Below are positions 33,418 to 41,685 of a DNA stretch of 46,332 nt, piece after piece; positions within the stretch are counted from its first letter, which is position 1, and the number at the start of each line of letters is the position of its first letter. This stretch comes from Bacillus benzoevorans (lineage in GTDB: Bacteria; Bacillota; Bacilli; Bacillales; Cytobacillaceae): positions 526 through 46,857 of the forward strand of contig NZ_JACHGK010000025.1 in the NCBI RefSeq assembly GCF_014207535.1. Direction: 5' to 3'. Below the pieces are notes generated by a model that was not told where the DNA came from, did not search any database, and worked only from the letters and a program-made list of their open reading frames with translations. Position numbers and translations under genes: made by a program.

Positions 33418-34686
33418 ATGAAAAAAAGCATTGTTCAATCGTTAAAAGGTATTGTATTCACTGGAGCAGTAACCGCTGGATTATTATTGGCAGGAACAGG
33501 TGCATCTGCAGCTGAACCAACAGGACCGGTTACACAAGTAGGCGGAGCAGCAATTGGAGCAGTTTCAAGTTTAAATGACGCTGTAAATGGAGTTGTAGTA
33601 GGTGCAGCACCAGTAGTTCAAGGTGTTCCTGTAGTTGGTGGAACAGCAGTAGCTGCAGCAACACAAGTTGTAGGCGCTAAAGATACTGCAATTGGTACAG
33701 TAGCAGCAGCGGCTGTACAAGTAGCAGGAGTAGCTGATGGAGTAGTTGGAACAGCACTTGGAACAGTCGGTGGAGTTACGGGGGCAGCAGGATTAGCAGC
33801 ACCAGTTCTTGACACAGTTACAGGTGTAGCAGGAACTGTAACGAAAGCAGATGCTGCAACAGCGGCTTCAGCAGCAGATACCATTATTCCTGACAAACCA
33901 GTTGCAGTTACAGGAGATGTGCAATTTGATGGCAGCGTTAAAAAGTATGAAAAATCTGCTTTGTTAAACGTTAACCTTCAAAGTGATCTTTTAAAACCAA
34001 TTACTGGCGATGTTGATGTAGACGTACTTGGTGATACAAAAGTTGAAACAACTAAAGGTACTATGAACACTAAAGGGTTAGTTCAAGCTGACTTAACTGA
34101 TTCTCAATTACTTGGCGATACACATGCAGGTGTTCTTGAAACGAAAGAAGTTAAAACAAAAGACTACACTCAAACTTACCAAGGTGTAGTAAATGTTGAT
34201 ATCAACGGTTCTATCGTTGGTGACGCACATGCAGGCGTACTTGAAAAGGAATCAATTGAGACTAAAGATTACACTTGGACTCACGGCGGCGTTGCTGTTG
34301 TTGATACAAAAGGTACTCCAATTGTTGGTGATTTACATGCAGGCGTTTTAGAAGATGAAAAGTATGTTCCTAAAAACACTGGTAACACTGGCGGTAATAA
34401 CAACGGCGGCAACAACGGTGGAAACAACAACGATGGTAACAATAATGGTGGAAACAACGGCAATACTGATGGAAATAACAACGGTGGAAACAATAACGGC
34501 GGCAATGGGACTACCAACCCAAAAACTGATAATGGAAGCAAAGACAACGGAACTAAGTTATCTGATAACAAAGTGAACAATTCATTACCGAAAACTGGTT
34601 CTGCGTTCGATACTTCTATCCTATTAATTGCTGCAAGTTTAATTATGGTATTAGGATTCGTTTTCAGAAAACTTAATCGTGCGTAA
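33418..34686 (+). CDS. LPXTG-anchored cell wall surface protein with shared repeats
   Basis: A 422-residue secreted protein. There is a signal peptide (residues 1-~32, ending ASAAEP) and then an Ala, Val and Gly rich section (~35-150). Four ~25-residue repeats follow at ~180-315, with LLGDTHAGVLE, IVGDAHAGVLE and IVGDLHAGVLE cores. A Gly/Asn linker (GGNNNGGNN pattern) spans ~322-370. The sorting signal is LPKTG (~387-391), followed by a hydrophobic stretch and the basic tail FRKLNRA. SD AAGGAG precedes ATG 33418. The class D sortase encoded next is its likely anchoring enzyme. The repeats suggest binding or polymer interaction, but no target is known. Confidence 0.85.
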   Translation: MKKSIVQSLKGIVFTGAVTAGLLLAGTGASAAEPTGPVTQVGGAAIGAVSSLNDAVNGVVVGAAPVVQGVPVVGGTAVAAATQVVGAKDTAIGTVAAAAVQVAGVADGVVGTALGTVGGVTGAAGLAAPVLDTVTGVAGTVTKADAATAASAADTIIPDKPVAVTGDVQFDGSVKKYEKSALLNVNLQSDLLKPITGDVDVDVLGDTKVETTKGTMNTKGLVQADLTDSQLLGDTHAGVLETKEVKTKDYTQTYQGVVNVDINGSIVGDAHAGVLEKESIETKDYTWTHGGVAVVDTKGTPIVGDLHAGVLEDEKYVPKNTGNTGGNNNGGNNGGNNNDGNNNGGNNGNTDGNNNGGNNNGGNGTTNPKTDNGSKDNGTKLSDNKVNNSLPKTGSAFDTSILLIAASLIMVLGFVFRKLNRA

Positions 34687-34775
34687 TTAATTTTCGGGAA
34701 ACTTCATATTGCATAATTAATTGGTTATTTTTCACTTTTTTTCATCTGAATCATTGCGTATAAGAAATTTTGGTT

Positions 34776-34803
34776 GGGAGGGCTCATCACCCTCCTTTTT
34801 TTG
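34776..34803 (+). terminator. intrinsic terminator or attenuator before the sortase gene
   Basis: GGGAGGG (34776-34782) pairs with CCCTCC (34790-34795), then seven T. The sortase SD starts a few bases further, so readthrough would set the sortase level. Confidence 0.85.
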
Positions 34804-34825
34804 AAGTGAAGGAGTGATTAAGAAC

Positions 34826-35443
34826 ATGAAGAAATTGGGGAATCTCTTTTTAATTATAGGAATAGCAATCTTTCTATTTGTTGCTTATGCGAAGGTGCAG
34901 ACCTATTTGGAACAAAAGAGAATGATGGAAGAGTATACACAGCTTAATCTCGCGGATAATCCGGATGATGCCTCCACGGAGGTCAAAAAAGGCGAAACCA
35001 TCGGGATGCTTGAAATTGATAAAATTGGTTTAAAAACAGCCATGGTAGAAGGAGCTGATCAGAACAATATTAAGTTTGCTGTCGGTCATCTTCCATTCAG
35101 TGCTTCGTTATATGAATTAGGCAAGGAAAATCATAACTTTGTAATTGTCGGCCATCGTTCTTATACATTTGGAAAGTTTTTCAACCGTTTAGATGAGGTA
35201 GAAAATGATGATAAGATTGTTGTCTACGCAAGAAACAAAGTTCTAACCTATCAAGTATTTGATAAAAAAATTGTTCAGCCAACCAATGTAGATGTTGTGA
35301 ATCCGATAAAAGGAAAATCAGTCGTGACTCTAATTACTTGTTATCCTGAATATTCAGATGCCCAAAGACTTGTTCTGTTTAGTGAATTAGTCGAAGAAAA
35401 AACGCTGGATGGCAGTGAATTTGCTGCACTCCTAAAAAACTAA
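34826..35443 (+). CDS. class D sortase
   Basis: A 205-residue membrane-anchored transpeptidase that cleaves LPXTG-type signals and links proteins to the cell wall. One N-terminal span (LFLIIGIAIFLFVAY) is followed by the sortase barrel. The catalytic residues are His110 in VGHRSY, Cys172 in TLITCYP and Arg181 in DAQRLV. GHLPFSA and FNRLDEV are typical of class D. ATG 34826 with SD GGAGTGA is preferred over GTG 34814, which overlaps the SD. It is downstream of an LPXTG protein, its probable substrate. Confidence 0.9.
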   Translation: MKKLGNLFLIIGIAIFLFVAYAKVQTYLEQKRMMEEYTQLNLADNPDDASTEVKKGETIGMLEIDKIGLKTAMVEGADQNNIKFAVGHLPFSASLYELGKENHNFVIVGHRSYTFGKFFNRLDEVENDDKIVVYARNKVLTYQVFDKKIVQPTNVDVVNPIKGKSVVTLITCYPEYSDAQRLVLFSELVEEKTLDGSEFAALLKN

Positions 35444-35763
35444 CTGAAAAGTCGAGGAGCGAAGAATTTTTTTCAATGGAGAATTGTTTTCCTCCTCTTA
35501 TACTTTCTTTGTCATATTTTTTTCTTTCTTGTCATATTGACACTTCCAAGCTATCCAACATTCCAAATTACGGAAAATATCCCGCTTCTTCGCAAATTCC
35601 ATGTAGTAAAGGATGCCCCCATTTGTCATATTTTTCAAATTAGACAGTCGAAAAGTACGATCTTTTTTAATAAACGTCGAGAATTGTATTGAGAATTTAA
35701 TAGTCTTGTAATCTAACAGCTGTTTTCTTATGGCATAATTAAACATGAGAAAGGGGTTGTTTT
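35444..35763. other. 320-base intergenic region with TGTCATA repeats
   Basis: TTGTCATAT occurs at ~35509, 35529 and 35623; the middle one is part of the palindrome TGTCA-TAT-TGACA. A minus-strand ORF (35498-35746) has no SD and no family features, so I do not call a gene. Confidence 0.4.
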
Positions 35764-36876
35764 ATGCGTTTTATACAGAGAGTAGTTGCTATTTCAATCG
35801 CAAGCATGATTATGCTGTCGACTACAATCATGGCAAATGCAGAAACAAGTCAAGCAGCTGGTAGTGAGCTACAACAAAAAGCTGAATTGATTAACCAAAA
35901 ACAAACTGAAAAAGCGAATGTTACAAAAGAATTGCAAAATCTGCAAAATGAGTTAAAGTCCGTTGAAAATGAAGTAACAAAAAATAAAGATAGTATGGCA
36001 GTCGTTGAAAAAGAGATAACAACTATTAAAGCAGAGATAGAAAAGAAGAAAGAAGAAATCGTTGTATTAGAGGATAAGGTTCTTGCCCGAAAAGGCGTTA
36101 TGGCGGAAAGACTAGTTTCTCTTCAGCGCACGGATAATGCCAGTCTTATTATTGAAATGCTGCTTAATGCGAAAAGTGTAGATGATTTGATTCAACGAGC
36201 CACAGCCGTTTCGACACTGATCAGCGCTGATAAAGATTTGCTGCAGCAGCAAAAGGATGATTTAAATAAAATCGAACAAGAGAAGGCAGCGATTGATCAG
36301 CAGGAGAAAAAGTTAGATCAACAATATCAAACATTAGCTGCTGCACAAGCAGGTTTAGAACAAAATTTGCAAAAAAGACAGGAAATGGTCGCAGCTGTTC
36401 AGGAAAAGTATAATAAAGTTGTAAATGAACTGGCGCTTGCCGAGCAAGAGAAAGCTACTATTCAAGCACAGCTTGCTCAGGCGCAGCAGAGGATTGCACA
36501 AGAAAGACAAGAAGCAGAAGCAAGGGTTAATCGAGTGGCACAGCCAACAGCGGTGCAGCCTGCTGTAGTTAATTCAAATGCAGAAAGTGGAAAAGAGCTG
36601 TATGTGACAGCAACTGCTTACAGTCATGAAGAGTCCAGTACCGGCATGACTGCCACAGGTCATAATATTAAAGCAAATCCTAATACGAAATTAATTGCTG
36701 TGGATCCATCTGTTATTCCGTTAGGGTCAAGAGTATGGGTTGAGGGTTATGGTGAAGCGATCGCCGGGGATACTGGCGGAGCGATTAAAGGACATAAAAT
36801 CGATGTACTGATGCCGTCTGGTGCTGATGCCAGGGCATGGGGACGTAAAACAGTGAAAGTAGTAATCTTAGACTAA
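35764..36876 (+). CDS. secreted coiled-coil protein with C-terminal 3D domain
   Basis: A 370-residue secreted protein. The signal peptide is residues 1-~26 (ending NAE). A long coiled coil, like the N-terminal domain of CwlO-type peptidoglycan hydrolases, fills ~32-255. The C-terminal ~90 residues are a 3D domain, with VTATAYSHEE, TATGHNI, LIAVDPSVIPLGSRVWVEGYG-like, GDTGGAIKGHKIDVLMPS and the three conserved Asp. This fold is found in lytic transglycosylase-like proteins such as YocH and YuiC, so a cell wall cleavage role is inferred. SD AAAGGGG precedes ATG 35764, and a terminator follows. Confidence 0.87.
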   Translation: MRFIQRVVAISIASMIMLSTTIMANAETSQAAGSELQQKAELINQKQTEKANVTKELQNLQNELKSVENEVTKNKDSMAVVEKEITTIKAEIEKKKEEIVVLEDKVLARKGVMAERLVSLQRTDNASLIIEMLLNAKSVDDLIQRATAVSTLISADKDLLQQQKDDLNKIEQEKAAIDQQEKKLDQQYQTLAAAQAGLEQNLQKRQEMVAAVQEKYNKVVNELALAEQEKATIQAQLAQAQQRIAQERQEAEARVNRVAQPTAVQPAVVNSNAESGKELYVTATAYSHEESSTGMTATGHNIKANPNTKLIAVDPSVIPLGSRVWVEGYGEAIAGDTGGAIKGHKIDVLMPSGADARAWGRKTVKVVILD

Positions 36877-36893
36877 ATAAATGATGCCTGACT

Positions 36894-36938
36894 TCGGGTC
36901 TGTTCAATTGGAACAACGATGGAGTCAGGCATTTTTTA
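36894..36938 (+). terminator. intrinsic terminator after the 3D-domain gene
   Basis: ATGCCTGACT (36894-36903) pairs perfectly with AGTCAGGCAT (36923-36932), then six T. Confidence 0.93.
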
Positions 36939-37090
36939 TGGATTTCAATGTTGGGTCTTTGTTGTCGTAGAGAAATTTTAAGAAAAATCTAAAAACAACG
37001 ACAGGTAACAACTGGAATTGATAGAATATAACATAGAAATGCTATATATTGATAGAGGATTGAAGAAGCTTTTTATTAGGAGGAATTAAT

Positions 37091-38032
37091 ATGAATCCTA
37101 TCATTGAACGGATTATTCATAATATAGAAAAAGTGATGATTGGTAAGCGCCATACAATTGAATTAAGTTTAACCGCGTTACTGGCGGAGGGGCATGTGCT
37201 GCTTGAGGATGTACCGGGTGTCGGCAAAACGATGATGGTTAGAGCGCTGGCCAAGTCAATTGGAGCTGATTTTAAGAGAATTCAATTTACGCCCGACCTG
37301 CTGCCTTCTGATGTAACAGGTGTTTCGATTTACAATCCGCAGGAACTGGAGTTTCAATTCAGACCCGGCCCGCTGATGTCGAATATTATCCTTGCTGACG
37401 AGATTAACCGTACTTCTCCGAAAACGCAGTCCGCATTACTGGAGGCAATGGAAGAAAAGAGCCTCACGATTGATGGAGTTACCCACCGTTTGGAATCACC
37501 TTTTTTTGTAATGGCAACGCAAAATCCAATTGAGTATGAGGGAACTTATCCGCTTCCTGAGGCCCAGCTCGATCGATTTCTATTAAAATTAGAGATGGGC
37601 TATCCGGATTTTGCGGAAGAAATAGAGATATTGAATCGGGTGCAGAAAGAGCCGCCGATCAATGAATTGAAGCCTGTCATTACCGTAGAGGAGTTACGAA
37701 AATTACAGGGGCAGGTTAAAGAGGTTTTTGTTTCGGAATCGATCAAGCGGTATATGATTGAACTGGCCCATAAGACGAGAAATCATAGCAGTATTTATTT
37801 AGGAGTAAGTCCACGCGGTTCCATTGCGTTAATGAAAGCAGCTCAAGCTAAAGCTTTTATTGCGGGACGTGATTTTGTCCTGCCAGATGATATTCAATCG
37901 TTAGTACGACCGGTATTCACACACCGCATTGTTTTGAACCCGGAAGCGAAATTTGCCTCGATATCAGTAGATGAAATCATCGAACATATGATGGAGCTTG
38001 TATCGGTTCCGATTCAGAGGGTGAAAAGATGA
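37091..38032 (+). CDS. yeaC: MoxR family AAA+ ATPase (YeaC)
   Basis: A 313-residue AAA+ ATPase of the MoxR group, chaperone-like factors that mature other proteins. Walker A is GVGKT (residues 43-47), Walker B LADEINR (~101-107), sensor 1 MATQNP, and the arginine-finger segment EAQLDRFLLK. SD AGGAGG precedes ATG 37091. The downstream DUF58 gene overlaps by four bases (ATGA), then a transglutaminase gene follows. This MoxR-DUF58-TG trio is a common conserved operon, also found in B. subtilis before guaA. Confidence 0.93.
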   Translation: MNPIIERIIHNIEKVMIGKRHTIELSLTALLAEGHVLLEDVPGVGKTMMVRALAKSIGADFKRIQFTPDLLPSDVTGVSIYNPQELEFQFRPGPLMSNIILADEINRTSPKTQSALLEAMEEKSLTIDGVTHRLESPFFVMATQNPIEYEGTYPLPEAQLDRFLLKLEMGYPDFAEEIEILNRVQKEPPINELKPVITVEELRKLQGQVKEVFVSESIKRYMIELAHKTRNHSSIYLGVSPRGSIALMKAAQAKAFIAGRDFVLPDDIQSLVRPVFTHRIVLNPEAKFASISVDEIIEHMMELVSVPIQRVKR

Positions 38033-39246
38033 GAAATAAATTCCAGGTCGTTCGCAGTGTCTGGAAGTTATTCATTTTAGTGTTGTTAATCCTCTCCACC
38101 TTTTCATATGCGATGTTCCAAGGGGGATTTGTCAGCTGGTTTTTGTTTTACAGCTTTTTGCCTTTTGCGCTTTATGCCGTATGCCTCGCGTTTTATCCAA
38201 TTGGAAAGTTCTCTATTGAAAGGCACTTCCCAAAACGGGAGTTTCATGCAAATGAATCGCTAACTGTAACGGTGACGTTAAAAAGAAATTCCTTCTATCC
38301 TCTTTTGTTTCTGATTGTGGAAGATTGTTTCACAATGGAACTATCAGAACATGTTTTGCGAAAAGGAAACAAAGTCTTCCTTTATCCCGGTTTTCGTAAG
38401 AGTTTCAGCTTCAATTACCGCCTGGAAAAACTACCAAGGGGTGAGCATGGTTTTTCATCGCTAAGGCTTGTAACAAGTGATGTGCTGGGGTTGATTCATC
38501 AGGAAGCGGTTATAGAAAGTGAGGATAAAATATTGGTGTATCCGGCTTACGGCGAATGGGTATACAAAGCGGGAGAAAATGATTTTGAGCAAGATGCGAT
38601 GGTGGTCAATGACCGCTTACAGCGGGATACCACTATGGCTGTCGGGATCAGAGAGTATCAGCCGGGGGACAGGTTATCTTGGATTAACTGGAAGGCATCA
38701 GCGAAGCGCAGCGAAATTATGATGAAGGAATTTGAACAGAGTAGATCGCAGGATTTGCTGCTGATCCTCGATTGTACCCCGCACATGTTTTTCGAACTGC
38801 TAGTCCAGTATACTGCTTCAATCGGGCATGATGCATTGCGCAGAGGGGCAAGAGTGGGCTTTATGTCTATCAGTGAGAAATGCGTTGTCCTTCCGCCTCA
38901 GGGAGGCGAGAGCAGTCATAGGCAGCTGTTCTATCATTTAGCGAAAATGAAAGATACGTGTCCGCTATCATTTGCACAGGTGCTCAGTACTGACCGTTAT
39001 TTGCTGCAGCAAAAGGTACCTTTATTGCTAGTTACGGCGCAAATATCAGCGGAACTCGTTAAGGCTGCTCGGGCGTTTACTGTAAGAAAATGCCCTGTGA
39101 CCATTTTTGTCATTAAAAGTACAACAGAGCATGTCACTGCACTGGAAATATCGATGATGGAAATGGCACGGACAAGAGGGATAAGTGTGCAATTCGTTTA
39201 TGGACCGCTGCCGTCTGCCGGAATGAAAAAGGCGGTGAAAGAATGA
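38029..39246 (+). CDS. yeaD: DUF58 domain-containing protein (YeaD)
   Basis: A 405-residue protein with two N-terminal membrane spans (residues ~8-28 and ~32-50). A beta-rich segment and then the DUF58 core with GIREYQPGDRLSWINWKASA (~205-224) follow, and a vWA-like C-terminal domain (LLLILDCTPHMFFE) completes it. DUF58 proteins are usual partners of MoxR ATPases and are thought to be matured by them. The start ATGA overlaps the yeaC stop, and its own stop overlaps the yebA start in the same way, so the three are translationally coupled. Confidence 0.9.
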   Translation: MRNKFQVVRSVWKLFILVLLILSTFSYAMFQGGFVSWFLFYSFLPFALYAVCLAFYPIGKFSIERHFPKREFHANESLTVTVTLKRNSFYPLLFLIVEDCFTMELSEHVLRKGNKVFLYPGFRKSFSFNYRLEKLPRGEHGFSSLRLVTSDVLGLIHQEAVIESEDKILVYPAYGEWVYKAGENDFEQDAMVVNDRLQRDTTMAVGIREYQPGDRLSWINWKASAKRSEIMMKEFEQSRSQDLLLILDCTPHMFFELLVQYTASIGHDALRRGARVGFMSISEKCVVLPPQGGESSHRQLFYHLAKMKDTCPLSFAQVLSTDRYLLQQKVPLLLVTAQISAELVKAARAFTVRKCPVTIFVIKSTTEHVTALEISMMEMARTRGISVQFVYGPLPSAGMKKAVKE

Positions 39247-41435
39247 GGTATCATCACGGCTTTGCTTCTTTCTTATTGTATTGTTTCGGATTTGTATTAG
39301 TAACGGAGTGGATCTGGCCGGTTAAGGTTTTGACGGATACTGCGAATATATGGGTATTTATCGTTTTTCTCGCAGTTTCCTTTTTGCTTACTTATCTCGG
39401 AACTCCATTAATATGGAGTCTTGCTGCCAAAGGAATGGTCATCATGTATCTGCTTCATTGGCTCTATTTTGAAGGCAGTTTCCTGCAGCTTGACTGGGTG
39501 ATGGTGTTTTTCCAAGACATCCAGCAAAATATCGCGTTCATATTTTCTGCTAATATACCAGAAGTATCGAATCTTTTTCGCAGTCTGCTATTATTCATCC
39601 TGCTGTGGCTGATGACCTATCTGCTTCATTATTGGCTGATTCAGCGCAGGAGAATTCTCTTGTTTTTTATTATGACGATTGCCTATATTACAGTTTTGGA
39701 TACCTTTACTCCGTATGAAGCAGCAAATTCGATTGTCCGAACAGTGATCATTGGTTTCTTGTGTTTAGGTGTTCTTCTTTTTTACCGGATGAGGGAAAGT
39801 GAAGGCATGGACGGGGGATTCACTTCCTTTCGTAAATGGCTGTTCCCCTTAGCTGTCCTGCTTAGTTTAAGTGTTATGCTTGGATTTGCCCTGCCGAAAC
39901 AGGCGCCGATTTGGCCTGATCCCGTTCCTTATATGCAAGGCTTAAGCAGCCAGACAGAAGGGAATCAACATGCCGCTGTTCAGCGTGTTGGCTATGGAAC
40001 AGATGATTCGAGGCTCGGTGGTCCTTTTACAGGAGACAGCACGGTTGTTTTTCGCACTGAAGTGGAATCAAGCCATTATTGGAAGGTGGAAACGAAGGAT
40101 GTCTATACAGGTAAAGGGTGGATCCAATCCATTCAGGATGCAGAGGCGATTTCTTTTTCGCAAAACAGTGATACTCCTGTATCTTCTTTTGCTGCAAGGA
40201 ATACAAGAGACAAAAAGGCTGAGACAAGCTTTGTTTATCAACTAAAAGATTACCCGCATATCATCTATCCGCTAGGTGTCAAAAGCATTCAATCAGATTA
40301 TCATGCAGAATTTAAATTCGATCCTGCTTTAGAAAAAATCTATTCGGTTGATGATTCACAATCGGTGGCCTTGCCAAGCTATTCCGTAACCTTTGAAAAA
40401 GCAGCCTATCAAAAGAGTGACTTAACATCTGTCGAAAATGCTTCCGGGATCAGCCGGGATTTTATGAATCGCTACACTCAACTGCCTGAGACAATTCCGC
40501 ACAGGGTAAGGGAATTGGCCGAAGAAATAACAGCCGGAAAAGATAATTGGTTTGACCAGGCGAAAGCGATTGAGCAATATTTACAGGGAAGCCATTTTTC
40601 TTATGATACAAAGGATGTACAAATTCCCGGTAAGAATGAAGACTATGTTGATCAATTCTTGTTTGAATCGAGGCGGGGATACTGCGATAATTTCTCTTCT
40701 TCGATGGCTGCGCTGCTGCGATCGATTGATATCCCGGCAAGGTGGGTGAAGGGATATACAGCAGGGGAATTCAACGGATCGAACAGGAATCTGCAATTGT
40801 ATGAAATTACAAATGATAATGCCCACTCGTGGGTGGAAGTTTATTTCCCTGATGCAGGCTGGGTTTCGTTTGAACCGACTCCGGGGTTTTCCAATCATGT
40901 CTCATTTCAATCTGATGAGCAAGGTAAAAATCCTGCGGAAAACACTGAGCCAACACCGGAGAAAGACGCTCCAAAGCAGGAGGCAGAGCAGCCGCTGGAG
41001 AAAACAAAAACCGAGGAGGACCATTCTTCTGAACAAATTTGGCATAATTGGAAAGGTGCCGCGGAACGTTCCTGGAAATGGTTTGCCGCAGCTGGAATCA
41101 CCGCAGCGGTTCTCGTTCTTCTTCTTTTCCGCTTCCGGGTTAAATGGCTTCCGTACTATTATATTTGGCGCTTTAAACGCGCTGTTAATGATGAAAGTTT
41201 TCCTGAAGCGTATGTGATTTTACTAAAACAATTGCAGCGTTGTGGACTAAAACGGAACAAGGGGCAAACATTAAGAGAGTACGCTTTAATGATTGATAAG
41301 CATTTTTCCACGGATGAAATGACGATGTTAACAGTTCGATATGAGCAGTATCTCTATGGAACGGGAGTGGAAATGGGTAGTTGGAGTGAAATGATGGAAT
41401 TATGGGAATATTTAATAAAAAGGACAATAGCTTGA
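39243..41435 (+). CDS. yebA: membrane transglutaminase-like protein (YebA)
   Basis: A 730-residue protein. About six hydrophobic segments fill residues ~5-220. An extracytoplasmic transglutaminase-like domain follows, with the triad Cys481 (RRGYCDNF), His528 (NAHSWVEVYF) and Asp537 (PDAGWVSFEPTPG). A Pro/Glu/Lys-rich linker (~555-605) leads to a further membrane span (~617-635). The C-terminal DUF4129 domain ends the protein. The family may act as proteases or cross-linking enzymes at the cell surface; the substrate is unknown. It is the last gene of the yeaC-yeaD-yebA operon. Confidence 0.9.
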   Translation: MRYHHGFASFLLYCFGFVLVTEWIWPVKVLTDTANIWVFIVFLAVSFLLTYLGTPLIWSLAAKGMVIMYLLHWLYFEGSFLQLDWVMVFFQDIQQNIAFIFSANIPEVSNLFRSLLLFILLWLMTYLLHYWLIQRRRILLFFIMTIAYITVLDTFTPYEAANSIVRTVIIGFLCLGVLLFYRMRESEGMDGGFTSFRKWLFPLAVLLSLSVMLGFALPKQAPIWPDPVPYMQGLSSQTEGNQHAAVQRVGYGTDDSRLGGPFTGDSTVVFRTEVESSHYWKVETKDVYTGKGWIQSIQDAEAISFSQNSDTPVSSFAARNTRDKKAETSFVYQLKDYPHIIYPLGVKSIQSDYHAEFKFDPALEKIYSVDDSQSVALPSYSVTFEKAAYQKSDLTSVENASGISRDFMNRYTQLPETIPHRVRELAEEITAGKDNWFDQAKAIEQYLQGSHFSYDTKDVQIPGKNEDYVDQFLFESRRGYCDNFSSSMAALLRSIDIPARWVKGYTAGEFNGSNRNLQLYEITNDNAHSWVEVYFPDAGWVSFEPTPGFSNHVSFQSDEQGKNPAENTEPTPEKDAPKQEAEQPLEKTKTEEDHSSEQIWHNWKGAAERSWKWFAAAGITAAVLVLLLFRFRVKWLPYYYIWRFKRAVNDESFPEAYVILLKQLQRCGLKRNKGQTLREYALMIDKHFSTDEMTMLTVRYEQYLYGTGVEMGSWSEMMELWEYLIKRTIA

Positions 41436-41460
41436 CCTGAAAATTAACCTGTCCTACAAT

Positions 41461-41473
41461 ATTGTTCGGAAAT
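41461..41473 (-). promoter_or_regulatory. PurBox-like site before guaA
   Basis: On the minus strand the sequence reads ATTTCCGAACAAT, a full match to the PurR box AWWWCCGAACWWT. A weaker, plus-oriented match (AATTCCGTACGAA) lies at 41496-41508, 22 bases away; paired PurBoxes normally lie ~16 bases apart, so function is uncertain. Confidence 0.45.
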
Positions 41474-41552
41474 ACAAAATATTCCTTCGTGTATGAATTC
41501 CGTACGAATTGAATGATTAGCGATTTTACTGTGAGGACAGAGAACGAGCATT

Positions 41553-41593
41553 AAAGAATTCTGCCTTCTCGAAAGCGGGAAGGGGGATTCTTT
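41553..41593 (+). terminator. hairpin in the guaA leader: yebA terminator or attenuator
   Basis: AAAGAATTC/GATTCTTT and CCTTCTCG/CGGGAAGG arms form a long stem with a 4-base loop. The following sequence is T-rich but interrupted. It could end the yebA transcript or attenuate guaA. Confidence 0.65.
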
Positions 41594-41685
41594 ATTTGTA
41601 TTGTTTGTAGTTTTAACAGAAAAAATATATTTTTATTTTTTAGAGAAAACTAAAGTTATTAAATGATGATGGGGTGAATAATCTG

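Noticed and set aside
34385..34500. Gly/Asn codon repeats as a possible CRISPR array
   Set aside because: They are short, in frame with the surface protein, and have no spacers of constant length.
34281..34580. Minus-strand Leu/Pro-rich ORF antisense to the Gly/Asn linker
   Set aside because: A by-product of the GGNNNGG repeat codons read in reverse.
35498..35746. 82-codon minus-strand ORF before the 3D-domain gene
   Set aside because: No SD and no recognisable features; it overlaps the likely promoter of the plus-strand gene.
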